A stretch of 64,000 nucleotides of DNA from Nitrosospira briensis (GCF_900115125.1 NZ_FOVJ01000008.1:42636-106635); one strand, 5' to 3'; positions 19,748 to 29,699 are shown, numbered from the stretch's first letter. The notes: generated by a model from the letters alone, not told the origin. Numbers and translations are program-made.

Positions 19748-20785
19748 TCAGGGCTTTGGCTGGCTGGCCGATGTAGTAAATGCATCGGAAAAGAATTCAT
19801 CTTCGGGGAGGCCGCGCAGCCTGGTGAAATCCCTGTGGGCGGCTTCCACCATTGCCGGGGTGCCACACGCATATACCTGATACCCGCTGAGATCATCGAA
19901 ATCCTGCAGCACGGCTTGATGCACCAGCCCGGCCCTTCCACTCCAGTTATCCGCGGGTGGGGACTCGGAAAGCACCGGGATAAAGGTAAAATTGTCATGC
20001 TCCTGCTGCCAGCTTCCAGCCAGTTCCGCCATATAAAGATCCGCGCTGGTGCGGTTACCCCAGTAGAGCACCATCTGCCGGTAGCCGTGGAGGTTCCGCC
20101 CATGAAATACATGCTCGAGTATGCTTTTAACCGGCGCGAAGCCTGTGCCACTGGCTACGAAGATGATCGGTTTGTCTGAATCCTCACGCAGGAAAAATGT
20201 GCCGAGTGGTCCTTCGAAGCGCAGGATGTCCTTCTCCTTCATCCGCGTGAACACATGCTCGGCGAACGCGCCACCGCTGTAGTTGCGGACATGCAGTTGC
20301 AGCAGTTCGTCATCGTGCGGCGCATTAGCCAGCGAGTAACTTCGGCGCTTGCCGTCCTTCATGAGAATATCGATATATTGCCCGGCGAGGAACTGCAAGC
20401 GTTCGTTGGCGGGAAGCTTCAGGGAAATAACCATCACGTCGGGCGCGACCCGTTCCAGCTTTTGAACACGGCACGGCAGCGTTTTGATTTTGATATCCTT
20501 TATTGCCCCGATCTCGCGGCACTCAATGACAAGTTCCGACAGTGGCACGGCGCAGCAAAACAAAGCCATCCCCGCCTGCTTCTCGATTTCCGTAAGCGTA
20601 CTTTCGTTATGGCTGCCGAAATCGACCTTTCCCTGTATGATTTTGCCCTTGCAAGTGCCACACGCGCCGTTTCGGCACCCATAGGGAAGTGAATAACCTT
20701 CGCGAAGCGCCGCTTGCAATACGGTTTCACCAGGTTGGGCGAAAAAAACGTGGCCGCTCGGCTTGATAGTAATTTGATGCGGCAT
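19748..20785 (-). CDS. 2Fe-2S ferredoxin / FAD / NAD(P)H reductase
   Basis: A 345-residue three-part electron-transfer protein. The N-terminal plant-type ferredoxin has the cluster motif CRNGACGTC near residues 37-45 plus a distal Cys in ALFCCAVPL. An FAD-binding domain with RRSYSLANAP follows, then an NAD(P)H domain with FVASGTGFAPVKSIL and a C-terminal VYACGTPAMVEAA. This is the layout of CDP-6-deoxy-glucoseen-reductase-like proteins and oxygenase reductases. No oxygenase partner is nearby, so the substrate system is unknown. It is divergent from the following epimerase gene, with 49 bases between. Confidence 0.88.
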   Translation of the reverse strand: MPHQITIKPSGHVFFAQPGETVLQAALREGYSLPYGCRNGACGTCKGKIIQGKVDFGSHNESTLTEIEKQAGMALFCCAVPLSELVIECREIGAIKDIKIKTLPCRVQKLERVAPDVMVISLKLPANERLQFLAGQYIDILMKDGKRRSYSLANAPHDDELLQLHVRNYSGGAFAEHVFTRMKEKDILRFEGPLGTFFLREDSDKPIIFVASGTGFAPVKSILEHVFHGRNLHGYRQMVLYWGNRTSADLYMAELAGSWQQEHDNFTFIPVLSESPPADNWSGRAGLVHQAVLQDFDDLSGYQVYACGTPAMVEAAHRDFTRLRGLPEDEFFSDAFTTSASQPKP

Positions 20786-20834
20786 CGGGTTGTGAATGAT
20801 TCAGTAAGACAGGCCCTAACTGGCGACAAACAAA

Positions 20835-21848
20835 ATGAATGCGATGAAACGACGGACTCTTTTAATTGTTGGCTGCGGCGACATCGCCTTGCGTGCGGCT
20901 CCTCTGCTACAGGCGCACTATCGGTTGCTGGGCCTGTACCGCAAGCCGGAGAGCCGCGACCTCCTGCGTCGGCATGGAATTACGCCGGTATCTGGAGATC
21001 TCGACATACCCGGTAGTCTTGGCAAGGTGGCCGGAATGGCACATGCAGTTCTGCACCTTGCTCCGCCACCTGTTCGAGGTCGACGAGATACCCGCACTGC
21101 AAACCTCCTGGCAGCACTGGCAAAGCGGCCAAAGATGAAGGAGGCAATATTACCACAACGCCTTGTTTACATCAGTACCAGCGGTGTATATGGCAACTGC
21201 CGGGGTGCGCAGGTAGATGAAACCCGCTTGATCAATCCGCAGACGGAACGTGCTTTGCGCCGTGCCGATGCCGAAAGACAGATACGCGGTTGGGGGCTGC
21301 GCAACGGAGTGAATGTTTCGATTCTTCGCGTGCCTGGAATTTACGCAGACGATCGTCTGCCGTTCGCCCGTCTGCGCGAAGGTGCACCGGTACTCTTGCC
21401 GGAGGACGATAGCTATACCAACCATATACATGCCGACGATCTTGCGCGTATTCTTTTCGCTGCGCTGCGCCATGCGAAACCCGGAAGGATCTATCACGCC
21501 TGCGACGACTCGGACTTGAAAATGGGCGAGTATTTCGACCTGGTAGCAGACCGGCTCGAGCTGCCACGACCCCCCCGTATTCCCCGGATTCACGCAGAGG
21601 CACGCATAGGGCCGGGCATGCTATCGTTCATGCAGGAATCGCGGAGGCTCACCAATACCCGCATCAAGCATGAGTTGCACGTGAACTTGCGCTATCCCAC
21701 CGTCGCGGAATGTTTTGCCGAGGGAGCCGCAGCGAAAGCCATGGAAAATAGTAAAATCGGATCTATTTCAAGGAAAGAGAAAGTCGACCCCGGTAGACCT
21801 GCTCATCAAGATGGAACCCATACTCATCATTACCAACTTGCCCGATAG
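20835..21848 (+). CDS. NAD-dependent epimerase/dehydratase family protein (SDR)
   Basis: A 337-residue extended SDR protein resembling the YeeZ-like group. The Rossmann motif is atypical (LLIVGCGDIALRAAPLL). The active-site region is YISTSGVYGNCRG, with RADAERQIRGWG downstream supplying no classic YxxxK, and DDLARIL is typical of the family C-terminal half. Substrate unknown. The last 13 codons overlap the cutA start, and the terminal segment after AAAKAMENSK has no family look, so the C-terminal extension may be unstructured. Confidence 0.82.
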   Translation: MNAMKRRTLLIVGCGDIALRAAPLLQAHYRLLGLYRKPESRDLLRRHGITPVSGDLDIPGSLGKVAGMAHAVLHLAPPPVRGRRDTRTANLLAALAKRPKMKEAILPQRLVYISTSGVYGNCRGAQVDETRLINPQTERALRRADAERQIRGWGLRNGVNVSILRVPGIYADDRLPFARLREGAPVLLPEDDSYTNHIHADDLARILFAALRHAKPGRIYHACDDSDLKMGEYFDLVADRLELPRPPRIPRIHAEARIGPGMLSFMQESRRLTNTRIKHELHVNLRYPTVAECFAEGAAAKAMENSKIGSISRKEKVDPGRPAHQDGTHTHHYQLAR

Positions 21849-22140
21849 GGCGGGGGCCATGTCGCTTGCTCAAAAACTGATCGATGAGCGGGTTGCGGCC
21901 TGCGTGAACGTACTGGCGGAATGCACATCGGTCTATCACTGGCAGGGAAAAAACGAGAGCACGGCAGAGGTGCCAGTGCTCGTCAAAACGCTTGCCCGGC
22001 ATTATGGGCGCGTAGAGGAATTGATAACCTCCCTGCACCCCTACGAACTACCTGAAATCATTGCTGTCCCAATAAGCAACGGTCTTCCCGCTTACCTGGA
22101 CTGGATCGCCGGGGAAACATCAACTCCGGACAACAATTGA
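21811..22140 (+). CDS. cutA: Divalent-cation tolerance protein CutA
   Basis: A 109-residue trimeric CutA1-type protein. The motifs RVAACVNVL, VYHWQGK and LHPYELPEIIAVPI are diagnostic. I chose ATG at 21811 (MEPILIITNLPD), which aligns with family starts, although an upstream frame extends back into the epimerase gene. It overlaps the epimerase by 38 bases and is followed 16 bases later by dsbD, a frequent CutA-DsbD pairing in proteobacteria. The role in metal tolerance is indirect and not fully explained. Confidence 0.95.
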   Translation: MEPILIITNLPDRAGAMSLAQKLIDERVAACVNVLAECTSVYHWQGKNESTAEVPVLVKTLARHYGRVEELITSLHPYELPEIIAVPISNGLPAYLDWIAGETSTPDNN

Positions 22141-22156
22141 ACAGAATCTGTCTTCT

Positions 22157-24103
22157 ATGCGCCTGAGCCGATATTTCTTCTTGTTACTGTTTTTTTGCAG
22201 CGTCAGCGTCTTCGCTCAGGAGAGGCAGTCTTCCGGCTTTCTGTCAGGGTTAAAACAGCTTGGCGCAAGTTTTGATCAGACTGAGCAGGAATTGCTGCCT
22301 CCGGACCAGGCGTTCAAACTGACGGTCAAGGTCCGGGATGCGAATACGCTGGTGGCGCAATTTGAGCCGGCAAAAGACTATTATCTCTATAAAGACAAGG
22401 TTGCGTTCAAGCCCAAAGACACCGGAACGTCGGTCGAGAAGATCTCGCTACCTCAGGGTACGGTCAAAAGCGATCTCACATTTGGACAGGTCGAAGTGTT
22501 TCACGACCCGTTCGAGGCGCTGATTTCCCTGAAGCGCGACGCAACGTCAACCGACAAGTTGACCTTGGTAGCGACTTACCAGGGTTGCAACGAGCCAATA
22601 GGGGTTTGTTATGCCCCGATCAATAAAGTTGTTGAACTGACGCTCCCGGTGGCGAAAGCGGCAGCGGGAGCAGTTGCCGATGCGGTGAGTGGGAATGCTT
22701 CGGCGGCACCGGCCTTGTCAGGTATCAAGCCAGGCCCGGCAGATGAATTGTTCCAGTCCTCCGCATCGCCCCCCATCGAGACGGAATCAAGCAAAATAGA
22801 GCAAATGTTCGAGACCGGAAATTTCTGGCTGATTCTGACCGGTTTCTTTGGCATCGGCCTGCTGCTTTCGTTCACTCCCTGCGTGTTTCCCATGTTTCCG
22901 ATTTTATCGGGAATCATCGCCAAACGGGGAGAGCGCATAACGAAGATGCACGGGTTTATCCTGTCTCTGGCCTATGTAATGGGGATGGCAATTACCTATG
23001 CCGCGGCTGGCGTGGCGGCAGGTCTTTCCGGCGCCATGCTGTCGGCAACCTTGCAGAACGCCTGGGTACTCGGCGCATTCGCGCTGATTTTTATAACGCT
23101 GGCTTTTTCCATGTTCGGTTTCTACGAATTGCAGTTACCCACTTTTCTTCAGAGCAAGCTCTCCGAGGAGGCAGGCCATCTGAAAGGCGGGCATCTTACC
23201 AGTGTGTTTGGCATGGGGGCATTGTCGGCGCTGATCGTGGGACCTTGCGTGGCGGCTCCACTGGCTGGGGCGCTGCTTTACATCAGCCAGACCCGGGATG
23301 TCGTGCTGGGCGGCTCAGCGCTCTTTTCCATGGCTCTGGGCATGGGCGTGCCCTTGCTGATGCTGGGTGCGTCCGCCGGGGCGCTACTCCCGAAAGCGGG
23401 CCCATGGATGGAGTCGGTCAAGCAATTTTTTGGTGTTTTGTTGCTGGCGGTCGCAATATGGCTGATATCGCCCGTTATTCCCGCGGTAGTGCATATGCTA
23501 CTGTGGTCAGTTTTATTAATCATCTCTGCCATTTATCTACACGCCATCGATCCGCTGCGTCCAGGCGCGCCCGGCCTTCAAAAATTCCTGAAGGGTTTGG
23601 GTATTATTGCGCTACTGACCGGCGTCGCACTGCTGATCGGTGTTTTTTCAGGTAGCCGGGATATCCTGCAACCTCTCTCGAAGATAAACGTTGCCGCCGT
23701 CGACGCGACTGGAATGAAAAAAAATGGCATTGAACCAGCCGGGCATTTGGCGTTTCAGCAAGTGAAGTCGATAGCGGAACTCGAGCAGCATATTCTCCAG
23801 TCCAGAAACAAATACGTCATGCTGGACTTTTACGCTGACTGGTGCATTTCCTGCAAGGAAATGGAGCGCTTCACCTTTACTGACCCCGAAGTGCAGTCCC
23901 GGCTGAAAGATGTGACGCTATTGCAGGTTGATGTTACCGCAGGGACGCCTGATGACGCGGCGCTACTTAAGCGCTTCAAGCTTTTTGGCCCGCCCGGTAT
24001 CCTGTTCCTTGATCCGCAGGGGCGCGAGGTCCCAGGCGTCAGGCTCATCGGATACCAGGACAAGGAAAGCTTTCTGAAGATACTCAATGCAGTGCTGATC
24101 TAG
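22157..24103 (+). CDS. dsbD: Thiol:disulfide interchange protein DsbD
   Basis: A 648-residue DsbD that carries reducing power from cytosolic thioredoxin to the periplasm. Signal peptide (to about residue 21), then the periplasmic alpha domain with the CNEPIGVC pair. The central membrane domain has about eight helices and the redox cysteines in FTPCVFPM and GPCVAAPL. The C-terminal thioredoxin-like gamma domain has DWCISCKEME. All three cysteine pairs are present. It likely supports cytochrome c maturation and disulfide isomerisation, consistent with the many c-type cytochromes of ammonia oxidisers. A TlpA-like thioredoxin follows. Confidence 0.97.
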   Translation: MRLSRYFFLLLFFCSVSVFAQERQSSGFLSGLKQLGASFDQTEQELLPPDQAFKLTVKVRDANTLVAQFEPAKDYYLYKDKVAFKPKDTGTSVEKISLPQGTVKSDLTFGQVEVFHDPFEALISLKRDATSTDKLTLVATYQGCNEPIGVCYAPINKVVELTLPVAKAAAGAVADAVSGNASAAPALSGIKPGPADELFQSSASPPIETESSKIEQMFETGNFWLILTGFFGIGLLLSFTPCVFPMFPILSGIIAKRGERITKMHGFILSLAYVMGMAITYAAAGVAAGLSGAMLSATLQNAWVLGAFALIFITLAFSMFGFYELQLPTFLQSKLSEEAGHLKGGHLTSVFGMGALSALIVGPCVAAPLAGALLYISQTRDVVLGGSALFSMALGMGVPLLMLGASAGALLPKAGPWMESVKQFFGVLLLAVAIWLISPVIPAVVHMLLWSVLLIISAIYLHAIDPLRPGAPGLQKFLKGLGIIALLTGVALLIGVFSGSRDILQPLSKINVAAVDATGMKKNGIEPAGHLAFQQVKSIAELEQHILQSRNKYVMLDFYADWCISCKEMERFTFTDPEVQSRLKDVTLLQVDVTAGTPDDAALLKRFKLFGPPGILFLDPQGREVPGVRLIGYQDKESFLKILNAVLI

Positions 24104-24196
24104 CAGCCTGCCGGATTGAAAAATCGAAGCGTGTTCGCCAATTATAGAGCCGGTGGCGTGGCCTTGAAGTATATTTTCCTCTGGGTTAATGCCTAA

Positions 24197-24745
24197 ATGA
24201 CGAAATCGCAACAGATATTGTTGTATGCAGGAGTTGCGGTGCTTGCCGTGGCTGCCGGTTTTTTGCTGCGCGGCCAGCTGATGAGCAGCAATACTCAGCC
24301 CGGCGATGCGGCAGCGGCGGCCAAAGGAGCCGAGGTGATATTCGCGGCCAGCTTGCCTGATCTCCAAGACGAGAGTCAGGCCATTTCGCAATGGCGGGGG
24401 AATGTGGTGGTCGTAAATTTCTGGGCGACCTGGTGTGAACCTTGCCGCAAGGAGATTCCCGAGTTCATTGAACTCCAGGAAAAATTCAGGGATAAAGGCC
24501 TGGTTTTCGTCGGAATCGCAGTGGATCAGAAAGAAAAGGTGGCAGCTTTCAGCAAGGAGATGGGTATCAACTATCCCGTGCTGGTCGGAGACATGAAGGC
24601 CATGACGCTTGCTGAAGCAGCGGGAAACCGCCAGGGAGCACTGCCCTTTACTGTCGTCATCGACCGTAACGGGAAAATCACCGGTACCAAACTAGGCCGC
24701 CTCAGCCGCGATAATCTTGAATCGATGTTCCAGCCCTTGCTATAG
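24197..24745 (+). CDS. TlpA/ResA-family membrane-anchored thioredoxin
   Basis: A 182-residue thiol reductase with an N-terminal signal anchor (ILLYAGVAVLAVAAGFLL) and the redox motif WATWCEPCRKEIPEF near residue 82. The cis-proline region is AGNRQGALPFTVVID. The fold and signal anchor indicate a periplasmic, membrane-attached reductase of the TlpA/ResA/CcmG class, plausibly a partner of DsbD immediately upstream. Which substrate it reduces is not shown. A T-rich hairpin terminator lies downstream. Confidence 0.93.
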   Translation: MTKSQQILLYAGVAVLAVAAGFLLRGQLMSSNTQPGDAAAAAKGAEVIFAASLPDLQDESQAISQWRGNVVVVNFWATWCEPCRKEIPEFIELQEKFRDKGLVFVGIAVDQKEKVAAFSKEMGINYPVLVGDMKAMTLAEAAGNRQGALPFTVVIDRNGKITGTKLGRLSRDNLESMFQPLL

Positions 24746-24837
24746 GAACAAGCTCGTCTTCACGCAGTTATCGCAGGCTACCGGGTTGTGTGGACCTGGT
24801 CGTTTTCCATACCGCCTGATGAGTTCGGGCTGAGCTG

Positions 24838-24876
24838 CCGGTCCCCTTGGAAGGGCCTATGACCGGGCCGTTTTTT
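24838..24876 (+). terminator. Rho-independent terminator after the TlpA-like gene
   Basis: Outer arms CCGGTC (24838-24843) and GACCGG (24861-24866) pair perfectly; an inner CCCTT/AAGGG hairpin sits between them. GCCG and then six T residues (24871-24876) follow. The position is 93 bases after the TlpA stop and it abuts the 3' end of the convergent TSUP gene. Confidence 0.7.
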
Positions 24877-25853
24877 CAGGCGGCAAGGGCTCGGTACAGA
24901 TTATATAGACTGATGCTGATGATCAATACCCCTACCAGTATCAGCAGAGTTCGGGCATGAAGCTTCTTGCACAGTACTGCCGCGAACGGCGCTGCAAACA
25001 AGCCGCCGAATACCAGCCCTACGATGATGGGCCAGGTGTTCGTCTCCATCAACAATGTAAATACAGCCGCGCCTGTCAGCGTCAGAAAGAACTCCGCGAA
25101 ATTGACGGAGCCAATAGTGGTGCGTGGATCGTTTCCCGAGCTCACCAGCGTCGAGGTGACCACCGGCCCCCAGCCGCCGCCCCCCGCTGCATCTACGAAT
25201 CCGCCGAATAACGCCAGCTTTCCGACATGCCTGGGGGCATTCTCGCGCAAGCGCAGGGGGTGAAATGCCTTGCTGAGGATGTAAATCCCCAGCAGCAGCA
25301 GATAGGCGGAGATATAGGGCTTGAACATGGCGCCGTCCACCTGGGTCACCAGCACCGCGCCCAATATTCCGCCCAGAATACCGGGCACCAGCAAACGTAT
25401 GAACAACGTTTTATTGACGTTGCCGAACTTTACATGGGAAATACCCGAAACCCCGGTAGTGAAAATCTCCGCAATATGCACGCTCGCGCTTGCCACTCCG
25501 GGCGTAGCGCCTGTCGCCAACAGAAACGAAGTAGCTGTAACGCCATACGCCATGCCTAAGGCGCCATCCACCACTTGTGCAAAAAACCCGACCATTACGG
25601 CCGTCCAGAAATCTCTGCCACTGACTGTCTCGCCAATGATTTGCCAGCCGCCAAACCAGTGATTGGAAATAAAAAAGCGCCCAGTCAAGAATATGACCAA
25701 TGCAATCAACACGACAACAACGAACCACACTGCGGCCTGAAGGAGAGGATGCGCTCCAGGATGGGAGACGGGCTCCTCCACAGGAGGAAGTCCTAATTGC
25801 TGGTGTTCCACATTTATCGGATTGCCTGTTAGATCCAGGTTGCGAATCTTCAT
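24876..25853 (-). CDS. TauE/SafE (TSUP) family membrane exporter
   Basis: A 325-residue protein. After a hydrophilic N-terminus of about 37 residues there are about eight or nine hydrophobic helices. The TSUP repeats are seen in AQVVDGALGMAYGVT and GGFVDAAGGGGWGPVVTSTL, two half-domains with the same aspartate/glycine pattern. Members export sulfite, sulfonates or other sulfur and organic anions; this one has no diagnostic neighbour, so the substrate is unknown. It is divergent from the DUF2784 gene with about 160 bases between. Confidence 0.88.
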   Translation of the reverse strand: MKIRNLDLTGNPINVEHQQLGLPPVEEPVSHPGAHPLLQAAVWFVVVVLIALVIFLTGRFFISNHWFGGWQIIGETVSGRDFWTAVMVGFFAQVVDGALGMAYGVTATSFLLATGATPGVASASVHIAEIFTTGVSGISHVKFGNVNKTLFIRLLVPGILGGILGAVLVTQVDGAMFKPYISAYLLLLGIYILSKAFHPLRLRENAPRHVGKLALFGGFVDAAGGGGWGPVVTSTLVSSGNDPRTTIGSVNFAEFFLTLTGAAVFTLLMETNTWPIIVGLVFGGLFAAPFAAVLCKKLHARTLLILVGVLIISISLYNLYRALAA

Positions 25854-26012
25854 AAGTCTGCTTCTCTGCCTCTTCTATTGGCGTAACACTATACCGATAC
25901 CGGCAAATATCCAGAAATAACCTAATAGAATATGTTTATTCTTTTGCTTTTTCCGAACGGAAAGAAAAGGTGGAGGATGTACTGATCATGAATTCGAAGA
26001 CAATGGAATAGT

Positions 26013-26387
26013 ATGCTGCTAGCCGATATCATCCTCGTCATCCATTTCATTTTTGTATTGTTTGTCGTCGGCAGCCTGCCGCTCATCTGGATCGGCGCAT
26101 GGATGAGGCTGGATTTTATACGGAATCGCCGGTTTCGGTTTGCGCATATTTCGGCCATCCTCTTCGTTGTTGTCGAGTCTCTCATCGGCATCGTATGTCC
26201 GCTGACGCTGCTGGAAGACCAGTTGCGCGGTACGGAAACGGGCGGAAGTTTCATTCAGCGATGGCTGCACCGCATCCTCTTTTACGACGTGCCGGAGTGG
26301 CTACTCGCAGGAATTTATGTTCTATTTGCACTTCTGGTCGTCATTACCTTCAGACTCGTTCCGCCCCATCCTCGAAAGTCCCTGTGA
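26013..26387 (+). CDS. DUF2784 family small membrane protein
   Basis: The protein has 124 residues and about four hydrophobic helices; it starts MLLADIILVIHFIFVLFVVG. The family signature includes RFAHISAILFVVVESLIGIVCPLTLLE and the C-terminal FYDVPEWL. DUF2784 has no established function. It is a free-standing gene between the TSUP exporter and a large DUF748 gene. Confidence 0.85.
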   Translation: MLLADIILVIHFIFVLFVVGSLPLIWIGAWMRLDFIRNRRFRFAHISAILFVVVESLIGIVCPLTLLEDQLRGTETGGSFIQRWLHRILFYDVPEWLLAGIYVLFALLVVITFRLVPPHPRKSL

Positions 26388-26516
26388 TCGGCCTTAACCT
26401 GCCACAGTAATTGACCCAACTTTAAGCTAAGCGTAAAGTTGGCAAAGAAAGGCTTAAATTTCCGGTTGTTAACCTATCCCGCTGCTTCCCGAACTCTTCC
26501 AGGAAACCGTGTGACC

Positions 26517-29500
26517 ATGTCTGCGAGAATGCTCCTTCATCGTTTTACCCGCAATAGACGACTCGTTGCCGGTCTTGGCATTTTTGCCGCCGTCATCGCC
26601 CTGTTCGGGCTGATTGGCTATTTCTGGCTGCCGGGGTATGCCAAGACCAAGCTGGAAACAGCGTTATCGGACGCCCTGCAGCGGCCTGTTACAGTGCAGT
26701 CGATCGATATTCAACCGTATACGCTGGAATTGACGGTACGCGGTTTCCGCATCGGGGAAAAGGAAACGAGTATTGACGCCGCAAAGGCGCTTTTTTCCCT
26801 TGATGAACTGTACGTTAACCTTAGCATTGCCTCTATTGCGCGCGGCGCGCCGGTAATCAGCTCTGTGTCGCTGACAGCGCCAGCGTTTCGTCTGGTTCGC
26901 GAAAGCGATCAACGTTTCAATATAACGGATCTGATCGAAGATTTCTTGAAACGGCCCGACGAAGGCGGTGAGACGAATTTTTCAGTGAGTAACATTCTGG
27001 TGGAAGGCGGCCGGTTCGAATTTGTCGATCGGCTTAAAAAGAGTCATCAGGAAATCTCCGGGATCAGAATCGGCATACCCTTCATCGCCAACTTCGAAAG
27101 TGATGAGAAATCTTGGGTAGAACCATATTTCACCGCGAAGATCAATGACGCCCCAGTGGAGCTAAACGGAAGGTTGCGGCCGTTTACCCAAAATCGGGAG
27201 GCGACCCTTGAGCTTAAGCTCAGCAATGTGGATCTTACCCGAATAGACGAGTATTCGCCGGTCCCGACCGGCATCAGGCTGCTTTCCGGTTATTTTGACA
27301 GTGATTTATTGTTGACGTTTGCACAGGCTGATGGCCAGCCGCCCAGTATCGTCCTGAGCGGCCGGACAGCGTTAAGGAAGCTGGAGATAGAGAATAAGGC
27401 GGTGGAAGCGCCGTATACAGCAAAACTGGACCAACTCGATGTCAAGCTGACCGAAATCAATCTTAATGGTGCGAAGCCGTCGCGCGCCTCGCTGGTTTTG
27501 TCGGAAGCCTCAGTGATCCCGAAGGAAGATTCAGACCCTTTACTGAGCTTGCCGAAGTTAAGCATAGATGAGGTTGAGGTCGACACCAAGCGGCAGGCGG
27601 TCACGCTTGGTACGGTCGTGCTGGACCGGTTCAAGGCATCGGCGCGCCGCGAACCTGATGGCCGCCTCGATCTGGAAAAGCTCTTTGCGCAGGCACCGGG
27701 GGCTACCCAGGCACCGAAGCCGTCCTCCGCCAAGGCGGAGACGGATAAGCCCTGGTCTGCGCAGCTAGGCAGTTTGAAGCTGGCAGGGGCGATACTGCGC
27801 TTTGAAGACAGCACCCTGAAAAATTTGGCACCGATGGTTGCCGATCCAGTCGACCTGACTGTCAGCGATATTGATTTGACCGGCGCAGCACCGCTGAAAC
27901 TGGCCCTGAAGGCCGCGATAAATCAACGCGGGAGTCTCGAAGCAAACGGTGCTCTGGGCTGGTCCCCGGTGACCGCAGATCTCGAGATAAATGCCCGGGA
28001 CGTTGATCTGGTTGCGCTTCAGGGTTGGGTGGGCGACCGCCTGAACGCGCTACTTACGCGAGGCGCCATATCTTTCAATGGCAATATACAAGCGAATGGG
28101 TCGCCATTAAAAGTGGCAGTAAACGGAAAGGGCCAATTTACCAATTTTAATGTCGTGGACAAGCTGAGCACGACGGATCTCATGCGCTGGCGAAACCTGG
28201 ACATTGATGGCATCGAGTTCGTTAATGACCCGCTGCGCGTCAAGATTGCCTCTATTGCGATTGCAGACTTCTTTGCCCACGTCGTACTTACGCCTGAAGG
28301 AGAACTTAATCTTAAACATATCGTCCGGGAGGACGATAGCGGGGGCGCAGGCGTAAAGACTGCTTCGGCTAACCGTTCCGAGGCCGGGCAGCAAGCAATT
28401 TCCGCGACCCTCACCCAGGCTGCCGCAGCAAGTGCTCCCCAGAAAAAAAAACCTGCGCCGTTACCCGTTCATATCGGACGCGTTGTAATGCAGGGCGGGA
28501 ACGTCAATTTTCACGATCAGTTCATCAAGCCCAACTACCGGGCCAGATTGACAGGACTGACAGGCCGCGTCGGTCCTCTGGATCCGCGAAAGCCGGGAGA
28601 AATCGATATACGTGGCGCAGTGGACAAAACCGCACCGCTGAAAATCGTAGGCAAAGTCGATACGCTGGGCAGCGAACTCTTCCTCGACGTTACGGCGTCA
28701 GCCAAGGGCATCGATATGCCGACTTTCAGCCCCTATTCAGGCAAATATGTCGGCTACGCTATCGAGAAAGGCAAGCTATCGGTCGATATTCATTATCATG
28801 TCGAAAAAGGCGAGCTGACAGCGGAAAACAGTATTTTTCTTGATCAATTGACTCTCGGCGAAAAAATTGAAAGTCCCGATGCACTGTCGATCCCGGTAAA
28901 TCTCGCGCTAGCGCTTTTGAAGAACCGGCGTGGAGAAATTAATGTTCACCTGCCAGTGAGCGGTTCCATCAACGATCCGCAATTCAGCCTGGGCGGCGTC
29001 ATCTTCGACGCCATAATTAATCTTCTCACGAAAGCCGCAACTGCGCCTCTTGCAATGCTTGGCTCGCTCTTCGGCGGTGAAGAGTTATCCCAGATAACTT
29101 TTTTACCTGGCCAGGCACAGCTTACGCCTGAAGCCGAGAAAATCCTCGAGACCTTATCAAGGGCATTGATAGATCGTCCCGCGCTCGAGCTCGACATCAC
29201 TGGTTGGGCCGATGCCTTGCATGACCCGGAAGCTCTCAAGCGCAGCCTTCTTGAACGCAGGGTTAAAGCGCAGAAATTGTCGGAGAAGGTAAAAAAGGGA
29301 GAGGCGGTGGACTCGTTACGTGACGTCGAATTGAGCGACGAGGAATACGCCAGGTATTTGACGATGGCCTACAAGGAAGCAAAGTTCGTGAAGCCAAAAA
29401 ATGTAATCGGCCTTACAAAAAGCCTGCCTGTGCCGGAAATGGAGCAATTAATGCTGGCCAACATTGATGCCGGTGATAACGAAATGCGACAACTTGCGGA

Positions 29501-29642
29501 GCGCCGCGCCCAAGCGGCGCGGGACTGGGTGATCGAGCGGGGCGGGGTTGCCGGTGACAGAGTGTTCGTGCTCGCGCCCAAGATCGAGGCGGAGGCCGAT
29601 GGCGAGAAATCCGGTAGCCGGGTAGAATTCTCGCTCAGATAA
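26517..29642 (+). CDS. Large DUF748 (AsmA-like) envelope protein with OmpA-like C-terminus
   Basis: The protein is about 1,040 residues long. It has one N-terminal signal anchor (LGIFAAVIALFGLIGYFWLPGY) followed by long beta-rich AsmA/DUF748 repeats facing the periplasm. A C-terminal OmpA-like segment with ITFLPGQAQLTPEAEKILETLSRAL and DITGWAD could bind peptidoglycan. Proteins of this superfamily are implicated in envelope lipid transport, but DUF748 members are mostly untested. ATG 26517 has poor Shine-Dalgarno spacing; GTG 26511, two codons upstream, is better placed relative to AGGA and is equally possible. An upstream TTG would add 26 residues. Confidence 0.85.
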   Translation: MSARMLLHRFTRNRRLVAGLGIFAAVIALFGLIGYFWLPGYAKTKLETALSDALQRPVTVQSIDIQPYTLELTVRGFRIGEKETSIDAAKALFSLDELYVNLSIASIARGAPVISSVSLTAPAFRLVRESDQRFNITDLIEDFLKRPDEGGETNFSVSNILVEGGRFEFVDRLKKSHQEISGIRIGIPFIANFESDEKSWVEPYFTAKINDAPVELNGRLRPFTQNREATLELKLSNVDLTRIDEYSPVPTGIRLLSGYFDSDLLLTFAQADGQPPSIVLSGRTALRKLEIENKAVEAPYTAKLDQLDVKLTEINLNGAKPSRASLVLSEASVIPKEDSDPLLSLPKLSIDEVEVDTKRQAVTLGTVVLDRFKASARREPDGRLDLEKLFAQAPGATQAPKPSSAKAETDKPWSAQLGSLKLAGAILRFEDSTLKNLAPMVADPVDLTVSDIDLTGAAPLKLALKAAINQRGSLEANGALGWSPVTADLEINARDVDLVALQGWVGDRLNALLTRGAISFNGNIQANGSPLKVAVNGKGQFTNFNVVDKLSTTDLMRWRNLDIDGIEFVNDPLRVKIASIAIADFFAHVVLTPEGELNLKHIVREDDSGGAGVKTASANRSEAGQQAISATLTQAAAASAPQKKKPAPLPVHIGRVVMQGGNVNFHDQFIKPNYRARLTGLTGRVGPLDPRKPGEIDIRGAVDKTAPLKIVGKVDTLGSELFLDVTASAKGIDMPTFSPYSGKYVGYAIEKGKLSVDIHYHVEKGELTAENSIFLDQLTLGEKIESPDALSIPVNLALALLKNRRGEINVHLPVSGSINDPQFSLGGVIFDAIINLLTKAATAPLAMLGSLFGGEELSQITFLPGQAQLTPEAEKILETLSRALIDRPALELDITGWADALHDPEALKRSLLERRVKAQKLSEKVKKGEAVDSLRDVELSDEEYARYLTMAYKEAKFVKPKNVIGLTKSLPVPEMEQLMLANIDAGDNEMRQLAERRAQAARDWVIERGGVAGDRVFVLAPKIEAEADGEKSGSRVEFSLR

Positions 29643-29649
29643 ATACTGT

Positions 29650-29699
29650 CATGCCCTACCGGAGATTCCCGGAATCAATCGAAATCTCGGCAGGGCATG
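29650..29699. terminator. Long inverted repeat between convergent genes
   Basis: CATGCCCT (29650-29657) pairs with AGGGCATG (29692-29699), and the stem continues inward through CCG and AGATT with one mismatch and one bulge. It starts eight bases after the DUF748 stop and lies 23 bases before the 3' end of the convergent porin gene, which suits a bidirectional terminator. No long T tract follows on either side. Confidence 0.6.
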
